64,000 nt of DNA from Calvatia gigantea. Taxonomy: Eukaryota; Basidiomycota; Agaricomycetes; Agaricales; Lycoperdaceae. Positions 43,197-55,352 of this stretch are shown piece after piece. The DNA lies in the NCBI GenBank assembly GCA_025093985.1, contig JACAAK010000009.1, forward strand, positions 1,674,001-1,738,000, read 5' to 3'. The notes under the pieces are model-generated. The model searched no databases and was not told the origin of the DNA. It saw only the letters and a list, made by a program, of their open reading frames with translations. The translations under genes and the position numbers were made by a program. Within the stretch, counting starts at the first letter, position 1. Each line of letters starts with the position of its first letter.

Positions 43197-44183
43197 ATGT
43201 CCTCCCAAGCCAACCGCATCTCTATCAACTCCCTCGTCCACCCCAACCCGACCACGATCTCCTCAGTCCCCCTCCCAAAGCCAGGTAACAGCCAAGCACC
43301 CGCACCCCAAGGCACCCGTTACAACCTCGCAACCACCCCGTCCCCAGCACAAGGACTCCTCGAGGCCCTCCTCAAAGATGTCAACAAGGCCACAAATGAC
43401 GAAGTAGAAACGATCACGGCCCAAAACAAACGACTCGCAGTAAACCGACATATCACCCTTGCCACCGCTTGCATCACTTTCGCGGACATGTATGCTGGGT
43501 TCACCAACGCATCGTCCTCCACAAGCCAACACATCCCCGCCATCTTCCGCACGCTAGAATTATCTACCCTCACACCCAGTGAACAAAGTCGAGTTCACAG
43601 CCTTCAGAGCCGTGTTGACCTCACTCTAGAAGTATTCAACCACCTCGATATCGCCGATATCTTCCTAGAACTCGCAGACGTCGCCATGAACTTACTAGGA
43701 CGTGACAAGACCACGGAAGACCCAGACATTGATCAGCTCGTCACACGCATTGGAGTCACTCTCGCTGACCTACACACCACTGTCCGTTCCCCACCGACCA
43801 AACGAGCAGACACACCCATGGATGAAGAAACCACCGTCTCAATGAAAGAGGAAGTCAACGCACTCCGACGATTCATAAAAACCATCACCCCACCACAGAT
43901 CGTGTCGGTTTTTCTCCCACCAGCAAGATTCTGCAGTGTACTACCAGGCCAAGAAAAGGACCAACATTATTGGAAAGCGATAGTCAAGAGCTACTGGGAC
44001 AACTCAACCACCACCGAGTTCCCCTTCAACGGAGTCCCAGTCCCTATCCGTCAAGATGGCCGCAGCCACTTGCCCGTCTTCTTCGCATGCTCCAACGAAG
44101 GAAAGTACCTCATCGGGGCTACCAAGAAAGCCCTCGCCGCCGCCGTAGTCAATGGAGAGTTCGATGAACTTCCTGAGGCATGA
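43197..44183 (+). CDS. Gypsy2 ORF3: intact 328-aa protein after pol, unknown family
   Basis: Intact ORF whose ATG lies six bases after the pol stop in the same frame, and the only full-length unbroken ORF of this element. The N-terminus is Pro/Ser-rich. The middle is predicted helical (TITAQNKRLAVNRHITLATA, VHSLQSRVDLTLEVFNHLDI). The C-terminus is a compact globular-looking segment (VFLPPARFCSVLPG, HYWKAIVKSYW, VFFACSNEGKYLIGATKKAL). No signal peptide, membrane segment or zinc knuckle, so it is neither an envelope nor like Gypsy1 ORF3. Function unknown. Its intactness beside a broken gag-pol may be chance or recent mobility. Confidence 0.75.
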   Translation: MSSQANRISINSLVHPNPTTISSVPLPKPGNSQAPAPQGTRYNLATTPSPAQGLLEALLKDVNKATNDEVETITAQNKRLAVNRHITLATACITFADMYAGFTNASSSTSQHIPAIFRTLELSTLTPSEQSRVHSLQSRVDLTLEVFNHLDIADIFLELADVAMNLLGRDKTTEDPDIDQLVTRIGVTLADLHTTVRSPPTKRADTPMDEETTVSMKEEVNALRRFIKTITPPQIVSVFLPPARFCSVLPGQEKDQHYWKAIVKSYWDNSTTTEFPFNGVPVPIRQDGRSHLPVFFACSNEGKYLIGATKKALAAAVVNGEFDELPEA

Positions 44184-44201
44184 AGTCTAATTGGGGGGTA
44201 T

Positions 44202-44507
44202 TGTTATGAGTTTTCATCAATCATAACGGTTCTGTGCTATTCTACATTCCTAACTATCTGTGTGCCTGTTTCAGTTATTCTAGTCCAGCGTTCTCTGATG
44301 ATATGACTTGTACCAACTACTACGCCTTGACCGGACGTTTCATGTAGTTACTCCATCCGTTCAACCGGATAACTCTAGACGTATTTAAGCGTACATACAC
44401 CCTGTTGTATTCGGTACGCTTAACCACCTTTGTTCTCTTTCCCTTACTCGCCCTCAAGACTTAGCCAGAGCTGCAACCTGAGGTCTAAACCGACTAAGGT
44501 CGTAACA
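44202..44507 (+). repeat. Gypsy2 3' LTR
   Basis: 306 bp, preceded by the purine-rich TTGGGGGGTAT (PPT-like) and followed by the second CAACC duplication. Confidence 0.95.
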
Positions 44508-45796
44508 CAACCCAGCCCAAGCCATACTAACCGGAGCTTTCCAGCCCAGCCCAAACCAAGCCGCCCCCTACTGAATAAACTACCCTGGTTGCCCAAAATG
44601 CCCATTGCACTGAAGAAGACCCAGTTGCCCAGGTCTTGTGGTGTACACCCAGTGACACACCATCGCTCCACGACAGTGCCCTGATCATCCCTCAAGAGGC
44701 GGACCCAGTGGCAACGGCGGCCGAGTGCCCTCAGGGGGACAGGTGTAGTCAGGAGAGCCAGTGCAAGGAGCCCCCACTTGGAGCCGCCTTACCCCCAGCT
44801 TCCCAGATGAAAGGGTATCAGCCCAGTCCTAATCCAGAGCAACCCAGTAGGCAGGGTAGCAACTTGAAGCATTACCTAGATGGCGCCCAAGAAAGCAGCT
44901 TAGCAGGATGAACCCACACCACCACCTGGGGACCCCACCCCCGTTGTTTATGCCTCCGCCCCCTGCAAAGCCCCCGACCAGGTCCAGGAAAGGAGCACCA
45001 ACGGCCGAGGCCAGAAGCACCCCCCAGGGACCCTACCCCTGTTGCCTTACAACTTCTCTACCCAGTAGGCCAGAAGACCAGCAATCCCGCAGGAGCCCCC
45101 TGCGCGTGCCAGCTCAGCTGATCCCAGCATCATCTGGTCTGAACACAAAAGCCCCAGGGTTTGCGTTCAGAAAGTCAATTAGCTCACGAATGGTCTGAGA
45201 AGGTCTGTCAAGTTCCCTTTTGTGGTTGGGACATCTAACAAAAATGTGATAGCGCCCCTCAAGAGTGGCACCACACGAACAGCCAACGCTTTCGTTAGAA
45301 AAGAATCGTACTCAGTATGACCCAATCGGAGCATGACCTGTAACAGCACGCACAGCCCTCGCACATAGCGAGTTAGAGCCGCTAACATGAGGGAGCCAGG
45401 GCCTACCAGAAAGGTAGGTTGGCTTCCCTGGAGTAGATGGATCAGCCCTGGAGGCGAGATCCATGTTGCTACACCCCTTATAAGAAGAGGTAGAGTACAG
45501 CTGACACCATGACTCCAGAACATCATTGACTGCCTCTTTACACAGGCAGGCAATAGAAGTGAACGGCCTCAGGCCATAAGTGACCTGAGGGAACGAGGTG
45601 ACATGCCGGTGGATGGCATGGTGGAACTCCCACTTCTCGGAAGAAGGGACAGTGAGGAACTCAATGCCCCTCTGGGGATCCCCAGAGAGCCATTGTTTAA
45701 GCGCCACACACACCCCCTAGGACAGCATCTGCCTGGAATGCATGGACGGATCAACTGTGAGCTTCGCCGATGCAATAGAATCAGTGAAGACACGTA
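44508..45796 (-). mobile_element. LINE copy K, main piece
   Basis: Continuation of K beyond Gypsy2: 3' UTR to about 45113, then ORF2 to its truncated 5' end at 45796. That 5' end lies at the same ORF2 position as K's insertion site in J, so K and the rest of J form a large near-perfect inverted repeat centred near 45797. Confidence 0.9.
45114..45796 (-). pseudogene. LINE copy K ORF2, RNase H end and C-terminus
   Basis: Begins near VFTDSIASAKLTVDPSMHS and runs through LKQWLSGDPQRGIEFL to the family stop at 45114-45116. A TGA near 45312 after GHAPIGSY is where other copies have Arg. No catalytic domain is complete. Confidence 0.82.
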
Positions 45797-45809
45797 TGAT
45801 TCTATTGCA

Positions 45810-47202
45810 TCGGTGAAGCTCGCAGTTGATCTGTTCATGCACTCCGGGCAGATGCTGTCCCAGGGCGTGTGTGTGGCACTTAAGCAGTGGCTCTCTGGGG
45901 ATCCCCAGAGGCACATTGAATTCCTCGCTGTCCCTTCCTCCGAGAAGTGGGAGTTTCACCATGCTGTCTACCGGCATGTCACCTCGTTCCCTCAGGTCAC
46001 TTATAGCCTGAGGCCATTCACTTCTATTGCCTACCTGCGCAAGGAGGCGGTTGACGATGTTCTGGAGTCATGGTGTCAGCTGTACTCCACCTCTTCCTAT
46101 AAGGGGCGTAGCAACATGGATCTTGCCTCTGGGGCAGATCCATCTATTCCGGGGAAGCCGACCTACCTTTTTGGTGGGCCCTGGCTCCCTCATGTTAGCG
46201 GCTCCAACTCGCTATGCACGAGAGCTGTGCGTGCCGTTACAGGTCATACTCCAATCGGATCGTACCACATACGATTCTTTCCTAACGAAAGTGTTGGCTG
46301 TTCGTGTGGTGCCACTCTCGAGGGGCGCTATCACATATTCGTCAGGTGCCCCAACTGCAAGAGGGAGCTTGACAGACCTCCTCAGACCATTCGTGAGCTG
46401 ATTGACTTCTTGAATGCAAATCCAGGGGCTTTCGCATTCAGACTAGATAATGCTGGGATCGGCTGAGCTGGCACGCATGGGGGGTCCCTGCAGGGTCACT
46501 GGTCTTCTGGCCTACTGGGTGGGGAAGTCTTAAGGCAACAGGGGTGGGGTCCCTGGGGGGTGCTTCTGGCCTTGGCTGGTGGTGCTCCTTTCCTGGGCCT
46601 GGCTGGGGGCTTCGTGGGGGGCAAAGGCATAAAATAATGGGGGTGGGGTCCCTGGGTGGTGGTGCGGGTTTGTCCTGCTCAGCTGCTTCCTTGAGCGCCA
46701 TCTAGGTGGTGCTTCGAGTTGCTACCCTGCCTGCTGGGTTGCCCTGGGTCGGGGCTGGGCTGATACCCTTTCATCTGGGAAGTTGGGGGTAAGGCGGCTC
46801 CAAGCGGGGGCTCCTTGCGCTGGCTCTCCTGACTACACCTGTCCCCCTGAGGGCACTTGGCCACCATTGTCGCTGGGTCTGCCTCTTGAGGGATGATCAG
46901 GGCACCGCCGCATTGCGACGGTGCGTCACTGGATGTACACCACAAGACCTGGGCAACTGGGTCTTCCTCAGTGTGATGGGCATTTCGGGCGACCGGGGTG
47001 GTTTATTCAGTAGGGGGCAGCTTGGTTCGGGCTGGGCTAGTAGGCTTGGGCTGGGTTGGGCTGTTTGTGAAAGGTAGGTTACTCTCAACTCATCGGACTT
47101 TGTAGTTAGGGGGTTTGTACTCTGCTACACGTGGACTGCGATTGGGCACCGCATTATAAATTGGCACAAGCCTTGATTTAAAAAAAAAAAAAAAAAAAAA
47201 AA
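45810..47202 (+). pseudogene. LINE copy J, distal piece: ORF2 C-terminus, 3' UTR, poly(A)
   Basis: Resumes in the J frame after K (SVKLAVDLFMHSGQML), reaching the stop at 46464-46466 with the C-terminal Cys/His cluster CSCGATLEG. Then 3' UTR and poly(A) at 47180-47202. The right flank GAGTGCCCTCAGGGG (47203-47217) matches 36214-36228, proving that J inserted in I. Confidence 0.9.
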
Positions 47203-48665
47203 GAGTGCCCTCAGGGGAACAGGTGTAGTCAGGAGAGCCAGCGCAAGGAGCCCCCGCTTGGAGCTGCCTTACCCCCAACTTCCCAGGTGAAAGGGTATCA
47301 GCCCAGTCCTGATCTAGAGCAACTCAGCAGGCAGGGTAGCAACTCGAAGTGCCGCCTAGATGGCACCCAAGAAAGCAGCTGAGCAGGATGAACCTGCACT
47401 GCCACCCGGGGACCCCACCCCCGTTATTTTATGCCTTTGCCCCCTGCGAAGCCCCTGACCAGGCCCAGGAAAGGAGCACCACCAGCCGAGGCCAGAAGCA
47501 CCCCCCAGGGACCCCACCCCTATTGCCTTAAAACTTCTCCACCCAGTAGGCCAGAAGACCAGTGACACCGCAGGGACCCCCCACGCGCGCCAGCTCAACC
47601 GATCCCAGCATCATCTGGTCTGAATGCAAAAGCCCCAGGGTTTGCGTTCAGGAAGTCAATCAGCTCACAAATGGTTTGAGGAGGTCTGTCAAGTTCCCTC
47701 TTGTGGTTGGGGCACCTGATGAATATGTGATAGCACCCCTCAAGAGCGGCACCACATGAATAGCCAACACTTTCATTAGGAAAGAATCGTACGCAGTACG
47801 ACCCAATTGGAGCATGACCTGTGATGGCATGCACAGCCCTTGCACATAGCGAGTTAGAGCCGCTAATGTGAGGGAGCCAGGGCCCACCAGAAAGGTAGGT
47901 CGGCTTCCCCGGAATAGATGGATCCGCCCCAGAGGCAAGATCCATGTTGCTACGCCCCTTGTAAGAAGAGGTAGAGTACAGCTGACACCATGACTCCAGA
48001 ACATCGTCAACCGCCTCTTTGCACAGGTGGGCAATAAAAGTGAACGGCCTCAGGCCATAAGCAACCTGAGGGAATGAGGTGACATGCCGGTGAACAGCAT
48101 GGTGGAACTCCCACTTCTCGGAAGAAGGGACAGCGAGGAATTCAATGCCTCTCCGGAGATCCCCAGAGAGCCATTGTTTAAGCGCCACACACACCCCTTG
48201 GGACAACATCTGCCCAGAATGTGTAGATGGATCAATCATGAGCTTTGCTGATGCAATAGAATCAGTGAAAACGCATATAAGCCTGACGTCATCCTGCTTG
48301 AGGGCAAAATGAATGCCAAGTGCAATGGCTATGAGCTCAGCATCAGGTGCTGTAACTCGGCCTGCCACATGAGTGATCTCCCGGAGACACTCACGTTGGC
48401 GATAGACGTGGGCAGATGAGACTACCTGGAACTTGCCATGCAGTGGCAGACTTGCATCCATCACCATATGAACAATCCCGAAATCCTCCCTGCACTCCTG
48501 AAGGCGCGCATCAAGAGCATACATATGCTCAGGGTCAGTATTACCCTCCACATTGAGCTTTACCTCCATGAACGACACCTGGTCAGGGTGGCAGTCCATG
48601 AGGCAGTATCCCGGTTAGTTAATTGAAGCCATGGGCTCAAATTCCTCGACGAGGTTAACCAGGTT
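47203..48665 (-). pseudogene. LINE copy I, main piece: 3' UTR and ORF2 RNase H/C-terminus
   Basis: Minus-strand continuation of I. The ORF2 frame runs from NLVEEFEPMASIN at 48665 to the stop at 47595-47597, with one TAA at 48615-48617. RNase H residues MVMDAS, DAELIAI and FTDS are present. The C-terminal cluster has YSCGAALEG, losing the first Cys. It is cut off at 48665 by Gypsy1 copy 2; the rest of I does not reappear on the other side. Confidence 0.88.
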
Positions 48666-49293
48666 TGTTACAAACTTACCACATCCCCGGACTCTCCGAA
48701 CTAACATATTAACCGTCTTAACAGACTTTCTATTATTCCCTCTGTATACCCCAGTCCGTTCTTTATTTATTTATCACATGTACTTCTACCTCTGCTTCTT
48801 ATGATTCATTCTGAATCATGTTCCTGTTTCACCTTCATCTTTTCCCACCATTGTACTTCTCCTTACCTGGCTCCATCTTCTTATGACTCATACTCGTTCT
48901 TCTGTATTCATTTCACCTATCCCTAAGATTCCTCAGATTACTAATTAACCCGTAGTAGTTCTCATTGACTCATATCTACTTACTACGTAATCTCCCATCT
49001 CCTATTCGTAGCTAGTATATAAACCTTAAGTAGTACTTTGTATTACTTCAGGTTATTCTAGTAACAAGCTTCCTTATCTTCACTTGTCTGCTACAAGGCT
49101 AACAACCTTGGGGACTGCAGTGACATTTAACTCGGACTTCTCAGGCAAGCGTGAGCTTCTACTCGAGGGAGCGATCCGAAGCCTGCACAGAAGTCATTGA
49201 GACTTGTCGAATACTCCTGGGCTATAGCGTTGAACCTCTCCCTGAGTGGAGACGATCCGGGCCTGGTTGCGAAGTAAGGTAACGCACGTAACA
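48666..49293 (+). repeat. Gypsy1 copy 2, 5' LTR
   Basis: 628 bp, TGTTACAAAC...GTAACA. It keeps the TATA box near 49016, the self-primer AGGTTATTCT at 49050-49059 and the palindrome near 48801. Confidence 0.94.
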
Positions 49294-49295
49294 TA

Positions 49296-49305
49296 AGAAT
49301 AACCT
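49296..49305 (+). promoter_or_regulatory. Gypsy1 copy 2 primer-binding site
   Basis: AGAATAACCT, unchanged from copy 1 and complementary to 49050-49059, although the leader sequence around it has changed. Confidence 0.65.
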
Positions 49306-50087
49306 CCACCCTCACCTCCTTTCTCGTTTCTATACGACTCCTGTCTCTTACGGCCAGCCTCTGCTGATTATCCCTCCATCCAGTTGACGTTGAGAAGCCT
49401 TCCCGGTAATAGGGTTAAGAAGAGTGGAACTTCGGGTCTACTGACTTGTTTATCTGTCCTCCGCCAAGTAGCGTTGAGTAGAGCGGGCCTGGCTACCGCT
49501 ATCTGTCTTTCTTCACCACGTCGCGAAAAGGGAAACGTCCCTTACACCCTCCTTCTTCATCTCCAGAATGATCTTTCCATACACCAACCCAACACTCATT
49601 CAAGTCTCCTACTACTCCCCCGCCTAAATGAACTCATCAACCAGAAGGACCTTCTGCACCATTCTTAGAAAGGATTTATCATACCCCACGCACCAGATCA
49701 CAAAAACCAAAACTACTACAAGAATTACCAGCACCTACTAGAAAATCCACTGAACCTGAACCACTGAAGCCAACACAAAGTGGCAAATTCGACTATTTTC
49801 GACCCGATTCGCCCGAGCAGGGCCCACCTCAAGAATCACCACCACAGACACTGTCCAGAGCCGTATCCCCTTCCCAATTCGGAATCGAAAACCCCCACAT
49901 CTTACTATCCGTCCTTGAAGACAACGAAGACAACGAGACGTTCCATCAGCTGCCCGAACATCCATCTGACTTCCAAGACATCCTCAATCGAGAAGGAACC
50001 CATCTTCTATACACTCCAGACACCCTCGAATACCCAGATATCCCTGGCTTTGAATCACAAGAACCAATTCATCCAGAAATCGAAGAC

Positions 50088-51524
50088 ATGGCTACTTCAA
50101 CTCAAACGCAAATTGAAACGAATAATGAACCAACCGACCAACCACTACCCCGATCAGGAGCCACAACTTCCATCTTCGGAATTGGACGATGAAGACCACC
50201 TGGAGAAGATCCTCCCTGCAGAGGTTGACAAGGAAGAGCGCCCTCTCCCTCCCCTCCCTCATCACAAAACTCCAGCCATGGTTCATTCACTCCATCCTCT
50301 TTCTCCGTTGGAAGAGAAGGAGGAGGTCGACGAAGACATCGTACTCCAGCCATTCAATTTGTAGGAAACAATGGAAATTCAAAAGAAATTGGACAAAAGC
50401 CCCCGAACTTCAACAGAACAAACCCCTGATTCAAAACTTGGTGGATGCTAGTCAAAAACTATCTCGAAATGAACCCTAGAGCATTTACGGATGACCAGTG
50501 ACAGATCAGATTCGTCCTCGGCCTTATGGTCGAAGGGAAAGCCGGATCCTGGTCTGAACAATATTACAAAAGCCAAATTACCGATGCCTGTGGAAGACCA
50601 ATCCCTTGGAAATACTCTACCTTCGAAGAGTTCGAAATCGAAATCTTGAAACACTTCACTCCAGTAGATAAACAAATCACTGCACGAAGACAATGGTACA
50701 AATTGAAGCAAAATAAGTCCTCAGCAGCAGACTTCAATCTCGAATTCCAACGCCTTGCATCTATTGGAGGAATTCAAGACAATGAAGCATTAATTGAACA
50801 ATATAAACGAGGACTCAATCCTAATCTTGCAAGAGAAGTATGGACTAGAAAAGAAGGACCACCTGAAACCATTGCTGAATGGTATACCGATGTAGTACGA
50901 CGAGACTCAGTCAATCGTCAAGCCGATGCAATGTGGCCTAGAAACTTCTCTCGAAACCCAACTCCCTACCAACCACCCCGTTTCCCCCAACCAACCTACT
51001 ACACTCGTTTTCAACCAAATCACCAACCTGCATGAACTATACATGAAATGCAGGCAGAACCTCAAGACCCCTACGAACCACCTTACAAAGACGAAGAACT
51101 ATATCCCCCAGAACAAGACTACACTCATGAAGACTACAACCTGGATGACCCCGAATTACAACTAAACGCCGTATTTACTGCTGAGCAAGTCGCTCACTAC
51201 AAAGCTGGGAAATGCATAGGTTGCGGAAAATTTGGACACCTTATCAGCAACTGTCCAAATCCTGACCCAAACTTGTCCAAGGAAAAACCACCTCCTAAAC
51301 GACCCAACCCACCACAAAGAAGATTCATGCAACCACCCCATTATGCACAACCATCATGACCTCAAGCTTCCAGGAATTATTCCGGTGCCACCCCTAATCA
51401 AACCCGAAAAATCTCTGCACTCGATATCCAAGCAATGATCAGAGAACCTCCAATGGACAAATGAATGGAACTCAGAGAAGCATATATCTCTGACCCAACG
51501 CTTAAGCCCTTCAGGGATTTTTGA
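50088..51524 (+). pseudogene. gag: Gypsy1 copy 2 gag
   Basis: ATG at 50088 as in copy 1, with many stops: TGA at 50190, 50226, 51033 and 51357 and others between 50400 and 50520, mostly at CGA positions of copy 1. The gag core (50526-51035) and zinc knuckle CIGCGKFGHLISNC survive. The upstream in-frame coding-like extension is also present and broken. Confidence 0.85.
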
Positions 51525-54500
51525 AGGCGTCACCCGATCCTGTAAAGGAATCGCTGGGTGACCCACAAATCAATCTAATAAAACTCCCTACCTCGGACAA
51601 TAAAGCGTCAATCTTTCTCCCTATCAAACTCAATCAGAACCATCTACGAAATATCCCAGTCACCACTCTAATTGACTCTGGAGCCCAAGGAAACTTCATC
51701 TCCTCGAATTTTACAAACACCTATGGACTACGAACACGCCCTATCAAACATCCTATCAAAGTATCCAATGCGGATGGAACTTCCAACGAAAATGGATCAA
51801 TCTATGAAAGCGTTGAATTGAATGCCTTAATTGATGGAAAACAATGCCAATTCAAAGCCTACGTCTCAGGAATAGGATCCAAAGATCTAATCCTAGGATA
51901 CCCGTGGCTACAACAAACAAACCCAGACATAAATTGGACTACTCAAGAGTTCAAATGGCGAAACAACGACAACATCATACCCTTAATCGTAAAATCCACA
52001 AACGGACCTACCACTATCAATGAAATCACCTTAGATATCCATGGAATGAATGATACCGAACGCTACACCTACCTAGACAAAGACTTTGACCCACTTGCTG
52101 TAAAGGTCTTCGAAGCGATCATCCATTCGGAAGAACCTGAACTCTCTATCGATGAACTCAAACTCTACTTGGAAAATGTTGATTTCGATGAATTCCATTT
52201 AGAACACGAACTCTACAGAATCACTCAAACTCCACATGAACTCGAAATCAATATGAAGATCACCCAAGCTACAAGTCTCGTGCAAAAGTCAACCCCAAAA
52301 ATCGATACAAAGGTACCCAGGAAATACAAGAAATTCGCTTCACTCTTCGACACGAAGAAATCTGAGTGATTTCCTCCTCCTAGGCCATATGACCATAAAA
52401 TCGAACTCTTGGATACCTTCAAACCAGAACTAGGGAAAACGTACCCCTTATCACCCCTTGAAACCGAAGAACTCAAGAAATTCATAAGCGAAAACCTCCG
52501 AAAAGGATACATCCGAGAATCTGAATCTCCCATGGCCTCATCCTTCTTCTTCATAGGAAAGAAGGACGGGAAACTTCGACCATGTCAAGATTACCGTTAT
52601 CTAAATAAACATACCAAGAAGAATGCGTACCCTATTCCTATGATAACGACAATTATGGACAAACTTCAAGGAGCAAAACTATTCACTAAAATGGATGTCT
52701 GACTCAGATACAACAACATCTGTATTCGAGAAGGAGACCAATGGAAAGCCGCATTCAAAACTCCAATCGGACTTTACAAACTGAACGTCATGTTCTTTGG
52801 AATGTGCAACTCCCCAGCCACCTTCCAAAAGATGATGGACACCATATTCGCAAAGATGCTAGATAAAGGAGGAATTATAATCTATATGGACGACATCCTC
52901 ATCTACGCAAAAACTCAGGAAGAAATGGATTGCCTTACTCTGGAAGCACTTCAGATCTTGAAAGACAACGATCTATACCTGAAACTAGAAAAATGTGAAT
53001 TCGATAAAACCCATCTAGAATATCTTGGCATGATAATCTCCCCTGACAAGATCGAAATGGACAATACCAAACTCCGTGGAATAGAAGAATGGCCCTTACC
53101 CTGCACTACCTGCAATGTCAGAAAATTCATGGGATTCTGTAACTTCTACCGAAAATTCATACATCGTTATGCCGACATCTCTCGACCGCTTAATGCTCTT
53201 CTATCCAAAACAAAGAAATTCGAATGGGAACACAAAGCGAATGAAGCCTTCAACCAACTAAAATCCGAGTTCATGAAGAAACCCGTTTTGCTGATGCCAG
53301 ACCAAACAAGACCCTTCTTTATCGAAACCGATGCCTCAAAATATGCCTTAGGAGCAGTCTTATCACAGCAAGACATGAATGGAAACTACCACCCAGTGGC
53401 TTTCCTATCCAAAGCATTCAACCCTACCCAACGAAACTATGAAATACATGACAGGGAACTCCTTGCCATAATCACGGCACTAGAGGAATGGCGACATTAC
53501 CTAGAAGGAGCCCAACATCGTGTAACAATACGAACTGATCACAAGAACCTCACCTTTTGGAGAAAACCCCAAAATATCTCCAGAAGACAAGCTCGATGGC
53601 TTGGTTTCCTCACACATTTCAACTTCGCAATTGAACACATCCCAGGAACCAAAATACCTGCCACCGATGCCCTCTCACGTCGACCAGATCACACCCCAGA
53701 TGATGACAATGACAATGAAAATGTTATTGTCTTACCCGAGGAAGTATTCCTCAGGGAAATCACTGTATTACCAAATGAACTATTCATTTCTGTGGTTGAT
53801 CAGAAATTACAGAACGACATCGTAAAATCATCGAAATATGACGAAATCACTATGGAAGCCATGAAACGACTTCTATCAGAATCACCAGAAGCAATAAATC
53901 CAAAATATGGGATGATTCCCAGGCCACATGGACATCTTATGACATTCGAAGGGAAGATCATTATCCCAGAAGACATGGAACTCCGCCGACGTGTCATCCG
54001 ACGATACCACGACTACCCTTTGGTCGGACACCCCGGAGAACAAGAAACTTATCGCTTGGCCAAAGCTGAAGTATATTGGCCAGGAATGAGTACCTTTGTA
54101 CGAAATTACGTTAAGGGATGCAGTGAATGCCAACAATTTAAAATTAACCAAAATCCTTCCCATCCTTCATTGCAACCGATACCACCGCCAATATCTACTA
54201 GACCATTCGCCCATATCGCTATGGATCTGCTGACCGATTTACCGAAATCCCATGGATTCGACTCAATTCTGTCCATAGTGGACCATGGACTTATGAAGGG
54301 GGTAATTCTCACTCCTTGTACAAAGGAAGTCACCACCAAAGGAATTGCCGATATAATTATAGACAAGGTCTACACCAGATTCGGACTACCAGACAAGATA
54401 ATCTCCGACCGCGACCCCAGATTCCGAGCAAACTCCAGTCAAGCTCTCATGAAACAACTTGGAATCACCCAATCATTCTCATCAGCCTACCACCCTCAAT

Positions 54501-55291
54501 CGGATGGAACAACAGAACGATTCAATCAGGAAATTGCAGCATACCTGTCTATCTACTGTACAGGAAATCCCTCCACCTGGTCTAAAGCACTCCCAATCCT
54601 TGAATTCTCCCACAATTCACAAACACACTCAGACTGGAAACAAACCCCTTTTGAACTCATGTACGGAACAAAACCCCATGGAATACCCACCATTCTGGAG
54701 GAATCAAACTTCACCACTACTGAAGAACGAATAGAACTCCTAGACCATGCACGAAGAGAAGCAATTGCTGCCCACAAACTAGCTATGGAACACATGGAAC
54801 AACAAATCAAAGCAAAATTCAAACCCTTCACCCTAGGACAAAAAGTGTGGCTTGAACGGAGAAACCTGAAACTCCCATTCAAATCAAACAAGATCGCACC
54901 AAAACGCCTCAGACCGTTTACCATCAAAGAAGTCTTATCGCCACTCTCCTACTGACTGAAACTACCTGAAACATGGAAAATTCACAACGTATTCCATGCT
55001 ACCCTTCTCTCTGAATACACTGAAAACAATACCCATGGATCAAATCCACAACCACCCCTCCCTGACATAATAGAAGGAGAAGAAGAATATGAAATCGAAG
55101 GTATCTTGAACCATAGAACCAAGAATAAACAAAGGGAATACTATATCAAATGGAAAGGTTACAACCATGAAGAAAACTCTTGGGAAAACGAAGCACAATT
55201 CTTACCACATGCCCAAGAATTGTTACGAAAATACCAGCGAGAACACCACCTAATTCCCACTCCACCTAAAACAGCAAAAAGATATAAATAA
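51521..55291 (+). pseudogene. pol: Gypsy1 copy 2 pol
   Basis: Same domains as copy 1: protease DSGAQ, RT YMDD near 52883, RNase H ETDASKYAL, integrase HHCC and DDE, chromodomain YYIKWKGYNHEENSWE. TGA at 52367, 52700 and 54953 each replace a CGA of copy 1. The RT strand after the second stop is eroded (MDV*LRYNNICI versus MDVRLGYNNIHI). The integrase reads through where copy 1 has a stop. Confidence 0.92.
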
Positions 55292-55352
55292 TCCAGGATT
55301 CACCCAACTTCTCCATCATTTCTTAACAGCACTTCTACAAACCGAACTATCA

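Larger units (their letters stand above)
38192..44507 (+). mobile_element. Ty3/Gypsy chromovirus Gypsy2 (complete, 6.3 kb)
   Basis: Complete LTR element with 306-bp LTRs, duplication CAACC (38187-38191 and 44508-44512), gag, pol with chromodomain, and an extra ORF. A few transitions separate the LTRs. It differs from Gypsy1 in LTR, gag and third ORF but shares chromodomain, -1 frame gag/pol arrangement and self-priming geometry. It is the innermost layer of a four-level nest. Confidence 0.95.

Noticed and set aside
43197..44183. Envelope gene after Gypsy2 pol
   Set aside because: No signal peptide, furin-like site or membrane segment. The same holds for Gypsy1 ORF3.
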